From Paenibacillus sp. FSL W8-0186 (GTDB lineage: Bacteria; Bacillota; Bacilli; Paenibacillales; Paenibacillaceae): DNA of 64,000 nt. A program made the translations under genes and the position numbers. The notes below the pieces were generated by a model that saw only the letters and a program-made list of their open reading frames with translations, was not told the DNA's origin and did no database searches. Shown one piece after another: positions 44,803 to 52,968 of the stretch (within the stretch, counting starts at the first letter, position 1; every line of letters begins with the position of its first letter). The stretch spans positions 1,288,001-1,352,000 of the forward strand of contig NZ_CP150207.1 of NCBI RefSeq assembly GCF_037969765.1, in the 5' to 3' direction.

Positions 44803-45204
44803 ATGGATAAGTATGAGTACGTTGTGCGTGGCGCTAATATTTTTTGCGATTGTGGATCACATTTACGGAAATTGAATTTGCCGAATAGCCACGGGGCCTA
44901 TGTCAATGGCAAACCGATGATGAACGAATCGGACTCGATTCCCGAAGTAAATATTTCGAATTTTGGAATCTGCAGCAGTCCGGAAAATCAGAGCGGTGAG
45001 ACGGTTTACCTCATCTCGATGGATGGCCAGGAAATACAGGGGAAGCCTTGTCTGTTAGCTCTGCTGGCCGGCAGCAAGTGGGAGAAAACTAAAGAACAGG
45101 CAAGGGTAGAAGGGAAATCGGCTCTGACGACCGAGTCAGAATTACATTGCTCCTTAGGCGGGGTGATTCGCTTTAACAGCAGTGGCCAGCATGAAGAGGA
45201 ATAG
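44803..45204 (+). CDS. PAAR-like (DUF4280) spike-tip protein
   Basis: A 133-aa protein with the DUF4280 layout: YVVRGANIFCDCGSHLRKLNLP at the start, a central NFGICSSPEN segment, QGKPCLLALL and LHCSLGGVIRF near the end. Four or more cysteines at these places suggest metal binding at the tip. DUF4280 proteins cap VgrG-like spikes in contractile systems. It lies directly before the VgrG-toxin gene, so it probably tips that spike. Confidence 0.82.
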   Translation: MDKYEYVVRGANIFCDCGSHLRKLNLPNSHGAYVNGKPMMNESDSIPEVNISNFGICSSPENQSGETVYLISMDGQEIQGKPCLLALLAGSKWEKTKEQARVEGKSALTTESELHCSLGGVIRFNSSGQHEEE

Positions 45205-45283
45205 AATGATATGCCAAATATGAAGAGCATAAGCGGAGGCGACCGGACAGCATGAAAAGCTATGCGATCGGAGGCTAGTGGAT

Positions 45284-47875
45284 ATGATAGGTTTTGAAAA
45301 CATAAGCGTAACATCGCCATATCGAATCAAAGTAGTTCAAGACATTCAAATGGAATGGAAGCCAAATGAGCATGGGCGACTATTCATTCGCGGCCTTGTC
45401 GATGATCAGGATCAGGTTAACGCCGTACTCAAAGCGTCTACGGATGACCAGGTTCAGGTGTTTGACGGGGAAACCAAGATCTTTAGCGGACTCATCGCCA
45501 ACGTACAGACCAAGCATCACAACGGGATTTATAGTATAGAGCTGGAAGCCATTTCCGGCACGAGCCGGCTGGATGCCCAGAAGAGGCGCCGATCCTTCCA
45601 GAATAAGAACATGACGTACGGTGAACTCGTCAAAAGTGTGTTGAAAGCTTACGCCGGGTACGATGTGATTCAACTTGTAGGTGAAAACGAGCCTATTGGC
45701 GAGCCGATCATCCAGTATGATGAGACGGACTGGGAGTTCCTCAAACGGATGGCCAGTCATTTGCAGAGCGTGGTGTTCAGTGATATTTATGAAGCTAAAC
45801 CACGGATGTATATCGGCGTGCCGAACAGGAACAGCATGCAGCTTCCCGATGATTTGCCGTATACGGCAAGCAAAGATTTACTAGCGTATCAAGAGGCTAA
45901 GTCAGGATCTGCCTCGGTGCATCATACCGATTTTTTTACATACGAGGTTCAAAGCGGCACACGTTATGCCATCGGCGACGAGGTTCTGTTCCGAGATAAA
46001 CCGATGGTGATTAGTGAAATGAAAGCCGCCATGGATCAGGGCCAACTGATCTATAACTATCGCTTATCGAGAAGAGATGGCATACGTCAGAATCGGATAC
46101 ATAACCCCAAGTTAGTCGGCGTCTCGATGAACGGGAAGGTGCTAGATGTCCAAGGTCAGCAGGTTAAGCTGCATTTGGAGATCGATCAGGAGCAGTCGCC
46201 TGCATCGGCCTATTGGTTTCCCTTTGCCCCGCCTACGGGCAGTGCCATGTACTCGATGCCTCAGAAGGGAACGAATGCGAGCTTGTACTTCCCGGATGAT
46301 GCAGGAAGCAAGGCTAAGGTCATCGGCTGTGTCCGGACGAACGGAGAGGATTGCAGCAAAACCGGGGACCCCAACAATCGCTACTTTGGCACAGAGCACG
46401 GCAGTGAGCTAGAAATTACGCCGACAGCGATTAATGTGGTGAGTGGTTCCAAAGAGCCGCTCATGATTAGCTTTGATGATGCCGCAGGTGTCATCCTGAC
46501 AAGCCACCGGAAGCTGACGATGAATGCGGGCGAGGATATTTCTTTGTACACTCCGAAGCGTGTGGTATTCCGTACACCGAACATGATCCTGGCCAAGAAA
46601 TTAAGCAAGCTGAGCGGATTTACAGTTGAGAGCGAGTATCACCTGCTCGGAAGCCAGGTCAAGCTGGACGGTGCCGACCGGACAAGCTATCCAAAGTATG
46701 ACGATGAGATTGAGACTTATACGCCGCCGCAGGAAGAAAAGTCGGGCGGCTGGGGATTCTGGGATAAAGTTTGCGCCGCCGTTGCAGTTGTAGTGGTAGT
46801 CGCCTTGGTAGTCACGGCTACAGTGGTTACTGGCGGAGTTGCTGGAGCAATACTCATGGGGGCAGCATTTGGAGCGGTTGGGGCGGTTGGTGCGACCCTT
46901 GCCAATGACTTAGCCCGGGGAGAATGGAGTAGTGGGGAAACCTACTTAAGAAGTGCCCTAACAGGTGGAATTGTAGGCGCCGTGACCGGCGGGATATTTG
47001 GACCCGTTGGGGGCGCGGCGTCTACGACATTACTCCCTGCTACGACGAGTCAGGTAGCGAGTGGCTTTACAGCAATGCTTGCTAGTGGATTTGCTAGTGG
47101 ATATACTGACTATACATTGACAGAACTGATTAACGGGCGCAGACCTACATTTAGAGAGGCAGTAACTGTGGGTGCTCAAAGCGCTATGTTCTCTGGTTTC
47201 TTAGTAGGCCTAAGGCCTGTTAAGAACGCGTTGCAGGATCTATTTACAAAGGGAATTAAGCCAAAAACATCTAGTAGTAATAAAACTCAAAATCCACATT
47301 TAGAGACTAATAAAACAGATATCGATGTTCCATCCAACAAGGAATCGGAAGTAACAGTTAGTCCTAAAAATTCACTTGAACTTCATGATACTAGCGCTGC
47401 TAATAAAATCGAGGAAGGTAAAAAGGCTAGTAATAGAGGTGGTTATGGAAGTGATGGCCAAGATGTACCATATTTATCTGACTTCTTTAAAGGGGCGGAT
47501 GAGGGGATTCTCAGAGGTATTGATGAGCCAACGTTTTACTTGGTTAAAAATGAGGCAGGGGGAAGTATCCATGTATCTACAGATAAAATTAAACAACGAC
47601 ATTTCACAAATATAGTGGAAGAATCAAAAGGTAAAGTAAACATTTTAACAGGAGCACATGGTACAGTAGACGGCACTTTAATTCCGGAAAAAACCTTTTT
47701 TGATTCGGATTTAATGAAGTGGGGGAATAATCCGAATGTGAATGTATTAGACATAACTAAATTATCAGACGATCAAATAAGCAAAATCGTCCAAGGTGAT
47801 GGGGTTATAGTTTGTGGATGGTGTTACAGCGAACGATCTCAAGATATTTTAAGAGCAATGAAACTGATTAAGTAG
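45284..47875 (+). CDS. VgrG-like spike protein with C-terminal toxin
   Basis: An 863-aa protein. Residues 1-255 are the gp27-like hub and about 280-470 the OB-fold and needle (VGVSMNGKVLDVQGQQVKLHLE, SMPQKGTNASLYFPDD). A Gly/Ala/Val-rich hydrophobic stretch (about 495-650) may cross or insert in membranes. The last 100 residues are a separate toxin domain with TGAHGTVDG (His792) and CGWCYSERS (Cys847). An HG before a Cys-x-Ser in this order resembles caspase-like cysteine peptidases, but it is unproven. DNA from about 47240 on is much more AT-rich, a sign of toxin-tip exchange. ATG 45284 is chosen for spacing to GGAGG. Confidence 0.8.
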   Translation: MIGFENISVTSPYRIKVVQDIQMEWKPNEHGRLFIRGLVDDQDQVNAVLKASTDDQVQVFDGETKIFSGLIANVQTKHHNGIYSIELEAISGTSRLDAQKRRRSFQNKNMTYGELVKSVLKAYAGYDVIQLVGENEPIGEPIIQYDETDWEFLKRMASHLQSVVFSDIYEAKPRMYIGVPNRNSMQLPDDLPYTASKDLLAYQEAKSGSASVHHTDFFTYEVQSGTRYAIGDEVLFRDKPMVISEMKAAMDQGQLIYNYRLSRRDGIRQNRIHNPKLVGVSMNGKVLDVQGQQVKLHLEIDQEQSPASAYWFPFAPPTGSAMYSMPQKGTNASLYFPDDAGSKAKVIGCVRTNGEDCSKTGDPNNRYFGTEHGSELEITPTAINVVSGSKEPLMISFDDAAGVILTSHRKLTMNAGEDISLYTPKRVVFRTPNMILAKKLSKLSGFTVESEYHLLGSQVKLDGADRTSYPKYDDEIETYTPPQEEKSGGWGFWDKVCAAVAVVVVVALVVTATVVTGGVAGAILMGAAFGAVGAVGATLANDLARGEWSSGETYLRSALTGGIVGAVTGGIFGPVGGAASTTLLPATTSQVASGFTAMLASGFASGYTDYTLTELINGRRPTFREAVTVGAQSAMFSGFLVGLRPVKNALQDLFTKGIKPKTSSSNKTQNPHLETNKTDIDVPSNKESEVTVSPKNSLELHDTSAANKIEEGKKASNRGGYGSDGQDVPYLSDFFKGADEGILRGIDEPTFYLVKNEAGGSIHVSTDKIKQRHFTNIVEESKGKVNILTGAHGTVDGTLIPEKTFFDSDLMKWGNNPNVNVLDITKLSDDQISKIVQGDGVIVCGWCYSERSQDILRAMKLIK

Positions 47876-47895
47876 AGGTGAAAAGGAGGATTATA

Positions 47896-48795
47896 ATGAT
47901 ATGTTATAAAGATATGACTTGTTATTCTCTTCATCACTTTGAGAATTCAAAAAATGTGGGATGGATAAATATAAAAAATGATTTTCATAGAGCAAGTCTT
48001 TCGGAGGAATTTGTTTCAAACTTGTGGGAATATATAAGATACCCACTTAATGTAGATCGAACTTCAAATGACTCTGTAGTTGTTCAATACAATAAAGAAA
48101 CAAAAACTTTAGGATTTTCAGAAATAAGAGTAATAAGTGAAGATGGCTTAACAAAGTATGCTGCACCGGATCTAATTTTTCAATATATTACGCAATATAG
48201 CTACTGTCCACCGCAGGAATTTATCGATGCTGTACTTAAAGGACCAAAGCCTACATCGCCAGAGTACAAATATTATATTTCGAAATATAATGAAGAGAAT
48301 TTATGGGGAGAAGATTCAAAGATTGTAGAGCTGTCCCAAAATATTACAAATAATATAATAAATAATAATAATGAATATGTTAGTACACTTATTCAAGAAA
48401 AAGTAGATTATATAAATATTTTAACTAAAGATGGTTCATTACTTAACGCTTCCATATTAAACAATAATATTGGAATGGCTATACAATTATTATCTATGAA
48501 TATAGATGTTAATAAGTTTAGTGGGATAGAACTTATTAGTGCAATATTATGTCAAGAAGATGAGCTAATAGAGTTACTCCTTGGTAAGAATATCATGTTC
48601 AATTTAAGTTCACCTAAAACAAATCCGCTTTTCATAGCCACTAGAAAAGGAAACCATAAAGCTGTGAAACTGTTATTAGAACATGGAATAGACCCATCAA
48701 TAGAATACTCGAATGAATTTATGAGAAATTTTAGTGTATTGGACTTAGCGAAAAAAATGAATCAGGGAGAAATAGTATCATTGTTAATTTCATGA
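47896..48795 (+). CDS. Ankyrin-repeat protein, probable immunity protein
   Basis: A 299-aa acidic soluble protein in AT-rich DNA. The N-terminal 130 residues have no known motif. The C-terminal half has ankyrin-like repeats, most clearly NPLFIATRKGNHKAVKLLLEHGIDP, then SVLDLAKKMNQGEIVSLLI. It follows the toxin-bearing VgrG gene by 20 nt, where the cognate immunity protein is expected, and ankyrin proteins are a known immunity class in polymorphic toxin loci. ATG 47896 is used with AAAGGAGG upstream. Confidence 0.72.
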   Translation: MICYKDMTCYSLHHFENSKNVGWINIKNDFHRASLSEEFVSNLWEYIRYPLNVDRTSNDSVVVQYNKETKTLGFSEIRVISEDGLTKYAAPDLIFQYITQYSYCPPQEFIDAVLKGPKPTSPEYKYYISKYNEENLWGEDSKIVELSQNITNNIINNNNEYVSTLIQEKVDYINILTKDGSLLNASILNNNIGMAIQLLSMNIDVNKFSGIELISAILCQEDELIELLLGKNIMFNLSSPKTNPLFIATRKGNHKAVKLLLEHGIDPSIEYSNEFMRNFSVLDLAKKMNQGEIVSLLIS

Positions 48796-48841
48796 CAAGT
48801 CTGAAAAGTTATATAAATTTAATATAATTAATTTATTCAGG

Positions 48842-48875
48842 CTCATTCTATTAAGTTAGGATGAGTCTATTTTAT
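48842..48875 (+). terminator. Terminator after ankyrin gene
   Basis: CTCATTCT (48842-48849) pairs with AGGATGAG (48858-48865), with one G-T wobble, and is followed by TCTATTTTAT. It would end the injection-like operon. Confidence 0.6.
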
Positions 48876-48899
48876 ATTGGGCCTCATTAAGATATATAA

Positions 48900-49058
48900 A
48901 GTTGTTGTAAAAAACTAACTGGAGCGTTACTTTGTTTACGTTTTTGTGTCTCCATTGCAGTTGTAGTGGTAGTGAGTTTAGTTGTCGTCGCCATATTAGC
49001 TAATAGTGACTTGCTTGCTCGAGCTTTATTTAACGAGAACATTACCGACCAATACTGA
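48900..49058 (+). pseudogene. Decayed toxin fragment
   Basis: An open frame without a start reads KKLTGALLCLRFCVSIAVV... and continues through VVVAILANSDLLARALFNE to a TGA at 49056. It resembles the hydrophobic region of the VgrG-toxin protein. At DNA level, 19 bases (TTGCAGTTGTAGTGGTAGT) at 48955-48973 are identical to 46782-46800. It is probably the remnant of another toxin C-terminus left by recombination. Confidence 0.45.
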
Positions 49059-49161
49059 AAATCTATACCTATTAAATCAGGTGAATTTAAGGGAATATGT
49101 TTAAACTGTAATCCTATGTATAGTAAATTAATTACAATAAATGATTATAAGGAGAATGATA

Positions 49162-49611
49162 ATGGAAGATAAGGTGCTAAAATTACTTCAAAAAGCAGGC
49201 TGGTTTGAAGGGCGGGTTGTAAATATTAGCCAGTATACAGAAATTCTAGACGACGAAGGATATTTTGTCTTTGGTAGTGCGATTAATTTTCTAAAAGAAT
49301 ATGGTGGCTTGATAATCGAGTTTGAAAATCCTGAAAGATTAGGTAGTTATTTAAAATTGATTATAGATCCAATTGAAGCTTCAAGCTCAATTTTCCGGGA
49401 ATTATCGAAAAGATATGAGCGATATTGTAATGAGCCATTTGTTATATTTGGAGAAATACCCCTAATGGATATGACTTGGTACATTTCTTTATCTGGACTA
49501 TTTTACGGTGGAAATGATGATTTTCTTATCTGTCTAGGGAATGATTTCTATCAGGTACTAAACAATATAATAACTGGTGAGGTACTGGATGTTATTACTG
49601 TTGAAGATTAA
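49162..49611 (+). CDS. SUKH-3-like immunity protein
   Basis: A 149-aa acidic protein. The layout fits SUKH-3: LLQKAGWFEGRVVNI at the start, INFLKEYGGLIIEF, then YERYCNEPFVIFGEIPLM and WYISLSGLFYGGNDDFLICLGNDFYQVLNNI. SUKH proteins neutralise nuclease and deaminase toxins. No toxin for it is intact nearby; the decayed fragment at 48900 may belong to its former toxin. ATG 49162 with AAGGAG 7 nt upstream. Confidence 0.78.
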   Translation: MEDKVLKLLQKAGWFEGRVVNISQYTEILDDEGYFVFGSAINFLKEYGGLIIEFENPERLGSYLKLIIDPIEASSSIFRELSKRYERYCNEPFVIFGEIPLMDMTWYISLSGLFYGGNDDFLICLGNDFYQVLNNIITGEVLDVITVED

Positions 49612-49755
49612 TAGGAGATAATTCTGGTTAGTACAAATAATTTGATCTAACAATGCTATGAACATAATTCGTCATACGATAGATCAGCGCATGGAATTAA
49701 CAGCTTTAATAGTTATATCACTAAAATACGATCCTAAAATCGGAGGACCCAAAGT

Positions 49756-50169
49756 TTGGAAGATAAAATACTGAACAAAGATTATATTCTAGCAAATGGT
49801 AGTCGGTTCGATGATACATTTAGCTATGGAGGAGACAAATATGATTCTTTTATAGTGCAGTATGATCAAGAGGGTAACGAACATTTATTTACCGGTATTA
49901 TCTATGATTGTTATGAGAATGGTGGTTTAGCAAGTTACTACGTAGTTAAAGACGGCATTAAGCATGGGGGAATGGTGCAATATTATCCGAATGGACAAGT
50001 CAAAGAAATTAAGTATCTCGACAAAAATGTACTAGAAGGTCCGCAAAAGGAGTATTACGAAAATGGTTGTATAAAGTTAGTTAAATATAGAGTTTTAGGC
50101 AGAATATTAAGTTTTAAAAAATATGACGAGCAGGGAAATCTGGTAGAAGAAAAGTCAGAAGCCATCTGA
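49756..50169 (+). CDS. YwqK-family (MORN-like) immunity protein
   Basis: A 137-aa protein with MORN/YwqK repeats: LASYYVVKDGIKHGGMVQYYPNGQVKEIKYL, VLEGPQKEYYENGCIKLVKY and FKKYDEQGNLVEE. YwqK-family proteins are listed as antitoxins of polymorphic toxins such as YwqJ. No intact partner toxin is present, so this is an orphan immunity gene. TTG 49756 with GGAGG 9 nt upstream. Confidence 0.78.
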   Translation: MEDKILNKDYILANGSRFDDTFSYGGDKYDSFIVQYDQEGNEHLFTGIIYDCYENGGLASYYVVKDGIKHGGMVQYYPNGQVKEIKYLDKNVLEGPQKEYYENGCIKLVKYRVLGRILSFKKYDEQGNLVEEKSEAI

Positions 50170-50331
50170 TTTTATTTTTAATCAGGCTTAAGCTAATCTG
50201 ACTTACTGTTAACAAATAACTAAGGTTCCCAACACCTCTGTCGAAGCATTAAATAGCCATATTAACGGTGGTTCCCTTATGCTCTAAGTTAGTTTAAATA
50301 GTGCTTATACCAATCATTCTTTTAAAGGTTT

Positions 50332-50360
50332 ATTCCACACTGGTAGGAATGAGCTTTTTT
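50332..50360 (+). terminator. Possible terminator after YwqK gene
   Basis: ATTCC (50332-50336) pairs with GGAAT (50346-50350), followed by GAGCTTTTTTGA. The stem is short but the T run is good. The rest of the 290-bp gap from 50170 to 50461 holds no gene that I can support. Confidence 0.4.
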
Positions 50361-50461
50361 GATACTCAAAATCAAAAGGAGAAGCGAAGAATAGCAGTAA
50401 GTGAATGAGAATGTATAAAAGTCCAGATAGAATTGAAGCCTTAACCCTACAGGAGGAACGC

Positions 50462-50665
50462 TCAATCTTCCATATCTATCAATTCATGAATGTGTATATT
50501 CAATGCCGTGCAAATTTGCTCTAGAGTGCTGATATAAATTCTGTCTGTCGTTCCTCTGCAAAGGGCATTTATTGTTCCAGGACGCATATTAACCATAATC
50601 GCAAACTGACGTTGAGAAATATGCCGTTCATCTAAAAGATGTTGCAATTTAATTTTGATTTTCAT
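50462..50665 (-). CDS. XRE-family HTH repressor
   Basis: A 67-aa protein that is one helix-turn-helix domain: LQHLLDERHISQRQFAIMV, RPGTINALCRG, YISTLEQICTALNIHIHELI. It resembles the short Cro/C1-type regulators of the YozG class. The start at 50665 has GGGAGG 8 nt upstream on the minus strand; a longer reading from 50695 lacks this. It is divergent from a sigma-A promoter with two matching inverted repeats, which are its likely operators. Confidence 0.85.
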   Translation of the reverse strand: MKIKIKLQHLLDERHISQRQFAIMVNMRPGTINALCRGTTDRIYISTLEQICTALNIHIHELIDMED

Positions 50666-50720
50666 TGTAATCCTCCCAAAACCTATATAAAACAATATAC
50701 CATGAATTAATATAAAATCA

Positions 50721-50774
50721 TTGACCGTTACGCTGTAACGTCATATAATTAAAGATGTGACGTTAAAGCGTAAC
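50721..50774 (+). promoter_or_regulatory. Sigma-A promoter with two GTTA-N5-TAAC operators
   Basis: TTGACC (50721-50726) and TATAAT (50744-50749) are 17 bp apart. The inverted repeat CGTTAC-GCT-GTAACG (50726-50740) fills the spacer. A second site, GTTA-AAGCG-TAAC (50762-50774), lies over and past the start site. Their centres are 35 bp apart. A repressor bound there would block the promoter. The divergent XRE protein is the obvious candidate. Confidence 0.7.
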
Positions 50775-51091
50775 ATTAAGTAAGACTATCAGGAATAATG
50801 ACACTATAAAAGAGACTGTGAGTAATTCGAGAGGATAATTGAAATTTGTATGAAGGGAGACGAAATATCAAAAAAGCTGGGAGTATGATAGAAATTCTTT
50901 TGCGGTATATATAATGGACGCGGCCTGCACCTATTTTGAAATTCCGGACTTTTCTTATCGAATGACTGAAAGAAGTTGAACAAATAAACGGAAGTGGCAT
51001 GCCTTTGCAAAAGAAGTGTTTTTTACTGCGAACCGCTTCATGTGCTAATTTTTCTTTCATGAAGCCGCAATTCAATGAAGGGAAGAGGGAA
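50775..51091 (+). other. Long leader before the DUF6809-like gene
   Basis: About 320 bp between the operator promoter and the next gene. A 12-codon frame starting MKGDEISKKLGV with weak GAAGGGAG context is the only small candidate, and I do not call it a gene. No riboswitch or hairpin with a T run was recognised. Confidence 0.35.
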
Positions 51092-51448
51092 ATGAGAGGT
51101 AGTTTAGAAGCGTTATATCGTGGAGACATTCGCCCTGAAGAAACGATTGTTCCAACTAATCCCGAATACCGTGCATTGAACCGCAGAATTTCCGAAGCCA
51201 TAAAAATGTGGAAGAAGAAGTTATCGGCAACAGAATTTAGTGAGCTTGAAGAATTACTTGATTTGCGAAGTAAATCTGGTTCAATGTATGCTGAAGCTTC
51301 TTTTATTCATGGGTTTCAGCTTGGTACACTAATGATGGTAGAAGTTTATACAACACGGAATGAGTTAGTGGGTAGTTCTATATATACCCAGTTAAGGTCA
51401 AGGCAAAGCTTGACAAGCCTGCTCCAAGCTATGGAAATGTATAAATAA
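51092..51448 (+). CDS. DUF6809-like protein
   Basis: A 118-aa acidic helical protein: LEALYRGDIRPEE, then YRALNRRISEAIKMWKKKLS, FSELEELLDL, FIHGFQLGTLMMVEVY. This pattern is shared by small DUF6809 proteins that often lie next to XRE regulators in Bacillota, sometimes in mobile elements. Function is unknown. ATG 51092 follows GAAGGGAAGAGGG; the longer frame from 50999 has no good ribosome binding site. It is probably repressed by the XRE protein. Confidence 0.65.
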   Translation: MRGSLEALYRGDIRPEETIVPTNPEYRALNRRISEAIKMWKKKLSATEFSELEELLDLRSKSGSMYAEASFIHGFQLGTLMMVEVYTTRNELVGSSIYTQLRSRQSLTSLLQAMEMYK

Positions 51449-51475
51449 ACTGATAGACCTGAGCAATCGCTACCG

Positions 51476-51501
51476 GTTCATTACCGGGGCGATCTTTTTT
51501 T
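51476..51501 (+). terminator. Rho-independent terminator after DUF6809-like gene
   Basis: ATCGC pairs with GCGAT, with ACCGG/CCGG pairing inside, followed by seven T (51495-51501). Strong terminator that isolates the next operon. Confidence 0.85.
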
Positions 51502-51544
51502 GTCTCTGGTTGGTTCGCTCCCTGTGAATCCTTCACAATCCATA

Positions 51545-51573
51545 TTGACATCAATAATTTAACGTGATAAATT
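51545..51573 (+). promoter_or_regulatory. Probable promoter of the peptide-catabolic operon
   Basis: TTGACA (51545-51550) with an AT-rich -10 region (TAAATT at 17 bp or ATAAAT at 16 bp). It lies about 100 nt before the first gene. No operator was identified. Confidence 0.45.
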
Positions 51574-51671
51574 GTTTTTTAATGATTTAGTATACCGACT
51601 TGATTAGTAGGAAAAAGAAAATAGAAAGAAGTGCTTAACAGGCGATTACTATCACGAAGGAAGGCTGGCTT

Positions 51672-52886
51672 ATGAAATTCAGCTACATCAGTCATCTGCA
51701 TTGTCCCAAATGCCGGGAAAAGTATGAGTTCAATATCATCCAGCAGCTGTGCGCATGCGGCTCTCCGTTGCTCGTGGATTATGATCTTCAGGAGCTCAAG
51801 AAGCGCTGGGGTCCAGCTGCTCTAGCAGGACGATCCAACGACCTGTGGAGATATCATGAGCTTCTCCCTGTCACCGATCCGGATAATATTGTGACGTTAG
51901 GAGAAGGGATGACTCCCCTGCTGCGGATGGATCGCCTTGGCGCAGCGATGGGAATCGGGCAATTGTGGATGAAGGATGAAGGGGTGATCCCCACAGGGAG
52001 CTTCAAGGCACGGGGAGCGGCTGTTGGGGTATCCAAGGCCAAGGAGTTGGCGATACAGGAGCTGGCTATGCCTACTAACGGCAACGCAGGCGCGGCTTGG
52101 TCGCTGTATGCCGCCCGGGCCGGAATCCGGGCCACCATTGTCATGCCGGTGGGAGCTCCGGAAATTACCCGTAACGAATGCGCGATCTCAGGCGCGAATT
52201 TGTACCTGGTCAATGGCCTGATCAGTGATGCCGGGCAAATTGTCGGGCAAGCGGTCAAGGAACATGGCTTATTCGATGCCTCGACCCTGAAAGAGCCCTA
52301 CCGGATTGAAGGCAAGAAAACGATGGGGCTGGAAATCGTGGAACAGCTTCAGTGGAAAGTGCCCGATGTCATTCTTTATCCGACAGGTGGCGGCGTAGGG
52401 CTGATAGGAATTTATAAAGCGCTGAAGGAGCTTATTGAGCTAGGCTGGATCGAAGACAAGCTCCCGCGGCTGGTAGCTGTTCAAGCAGCAGGCTGCGCGC
52501 CGATCGTCAAGGCATGGGAGGAAGGCAAGAGTGTCTCCGAGTTTTGGGAGAACTCAGCGACAGCGGCTTTCGGAATCAACGTGCCAAAGGCGCTAGGCGA
52601 TTTCCTTGTCCTTGAAGCGGTTTACGAAAGCGGTGGCTGTGCAGTAGCCATTGACGATGACACGCTGTTGAAGGAACTGGGGACAATCGCAAGTTTGGAA
52701 GGGGCGTTCGTCTGTCCAGAGGGCGCAGCCACCTTCGCGGCGGCCCGTCAGCTTAGGGAAGGCGGATGGATTAAAGAAGGGGAGACCGTCATAGCCCTGA
52801 ATACGGGGAGCGGAATAAAATATCCCAAAACCGTGAATGTCCAGGTCCCCGTGCTGGAGCCTGGAGCCCGCCTAACCAGACGATAG
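51672..52886 (+). CDS. Threonine-synthase-like PLP enzyme
   Basis: A 404-aa fold-type II PLP enzyme. It begins with a small zinc-ribbon (HCPKCREKY ... LCACGSPLL), then has the PLP lysine in TGSFKARGA (Lys112), a TNGNAGAAW binding loop and YPTGGGVGLIG phosphate loop. This matches threonine synthase from phosphohomoserine, but no hom or thrB gene is adjacent. Because the gene heads an operon with a peptide transporter and peptidases, it may act on an amino acid released from the imported peptide instead. Confidence 0.8.
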   Translation: MKFSYISHLHCPKCREKYEFNIIQQLCACGSPLLVDYDLQELKKRWGPAALAGRSNDLWRYHELLPVTDPDNIVTLGEGMTPLLRMDRLGAAMGIGQLWMKDEGVIPTGSFKARGAAVGVSKAKELAIQELAMPTNGNAGAAWSLYAARAGIRATIVMPVGAPEITRNECAISGANLYLVNGLISDAGQIVGQAVKEHGLFDASTLKEPYRIEGKKTMGLEIVEQLQWKVPDVILYPTGGGVGLIGIYKALKELIELGWIEDKLPRLVAVQAAGCAPIVKAWEEGKSVSEFWENSATAAFGINVPKALGDFLVLEAVYESGGCAVAIDDDTLLKELGTIASLEGAFVCPEGAATFAAARQLREGGWIKEGETVIALNTGSGIKYPKTVNVQVPVLEPGARLTRR

Positions 52887-52968
52887 CATGGATCGCATGA
52901 ATCTACGTCTAATATCGCTTTAATCTTATTCAAGTTTTTTACTAAAAGACACTACTGGAGGATTTAAC

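Noticed and set aside
25443..47875. The VgrG/PAAR/tube genes as a prophage or tailocin
   Set aside because: No terminase, portal, capsid, lysis, integrase or tape-measure gene is present, and kinase, PP2C, FHA and Hsp70-like genes are interleaved, which fits a secretion cluster better.
50776..51201. Minus-strand frame opposite the DUF6809-like gene
   Set aside because: No ribosome binding site, low-complexity Ser-rich reading, and the operator promoter points the other way.
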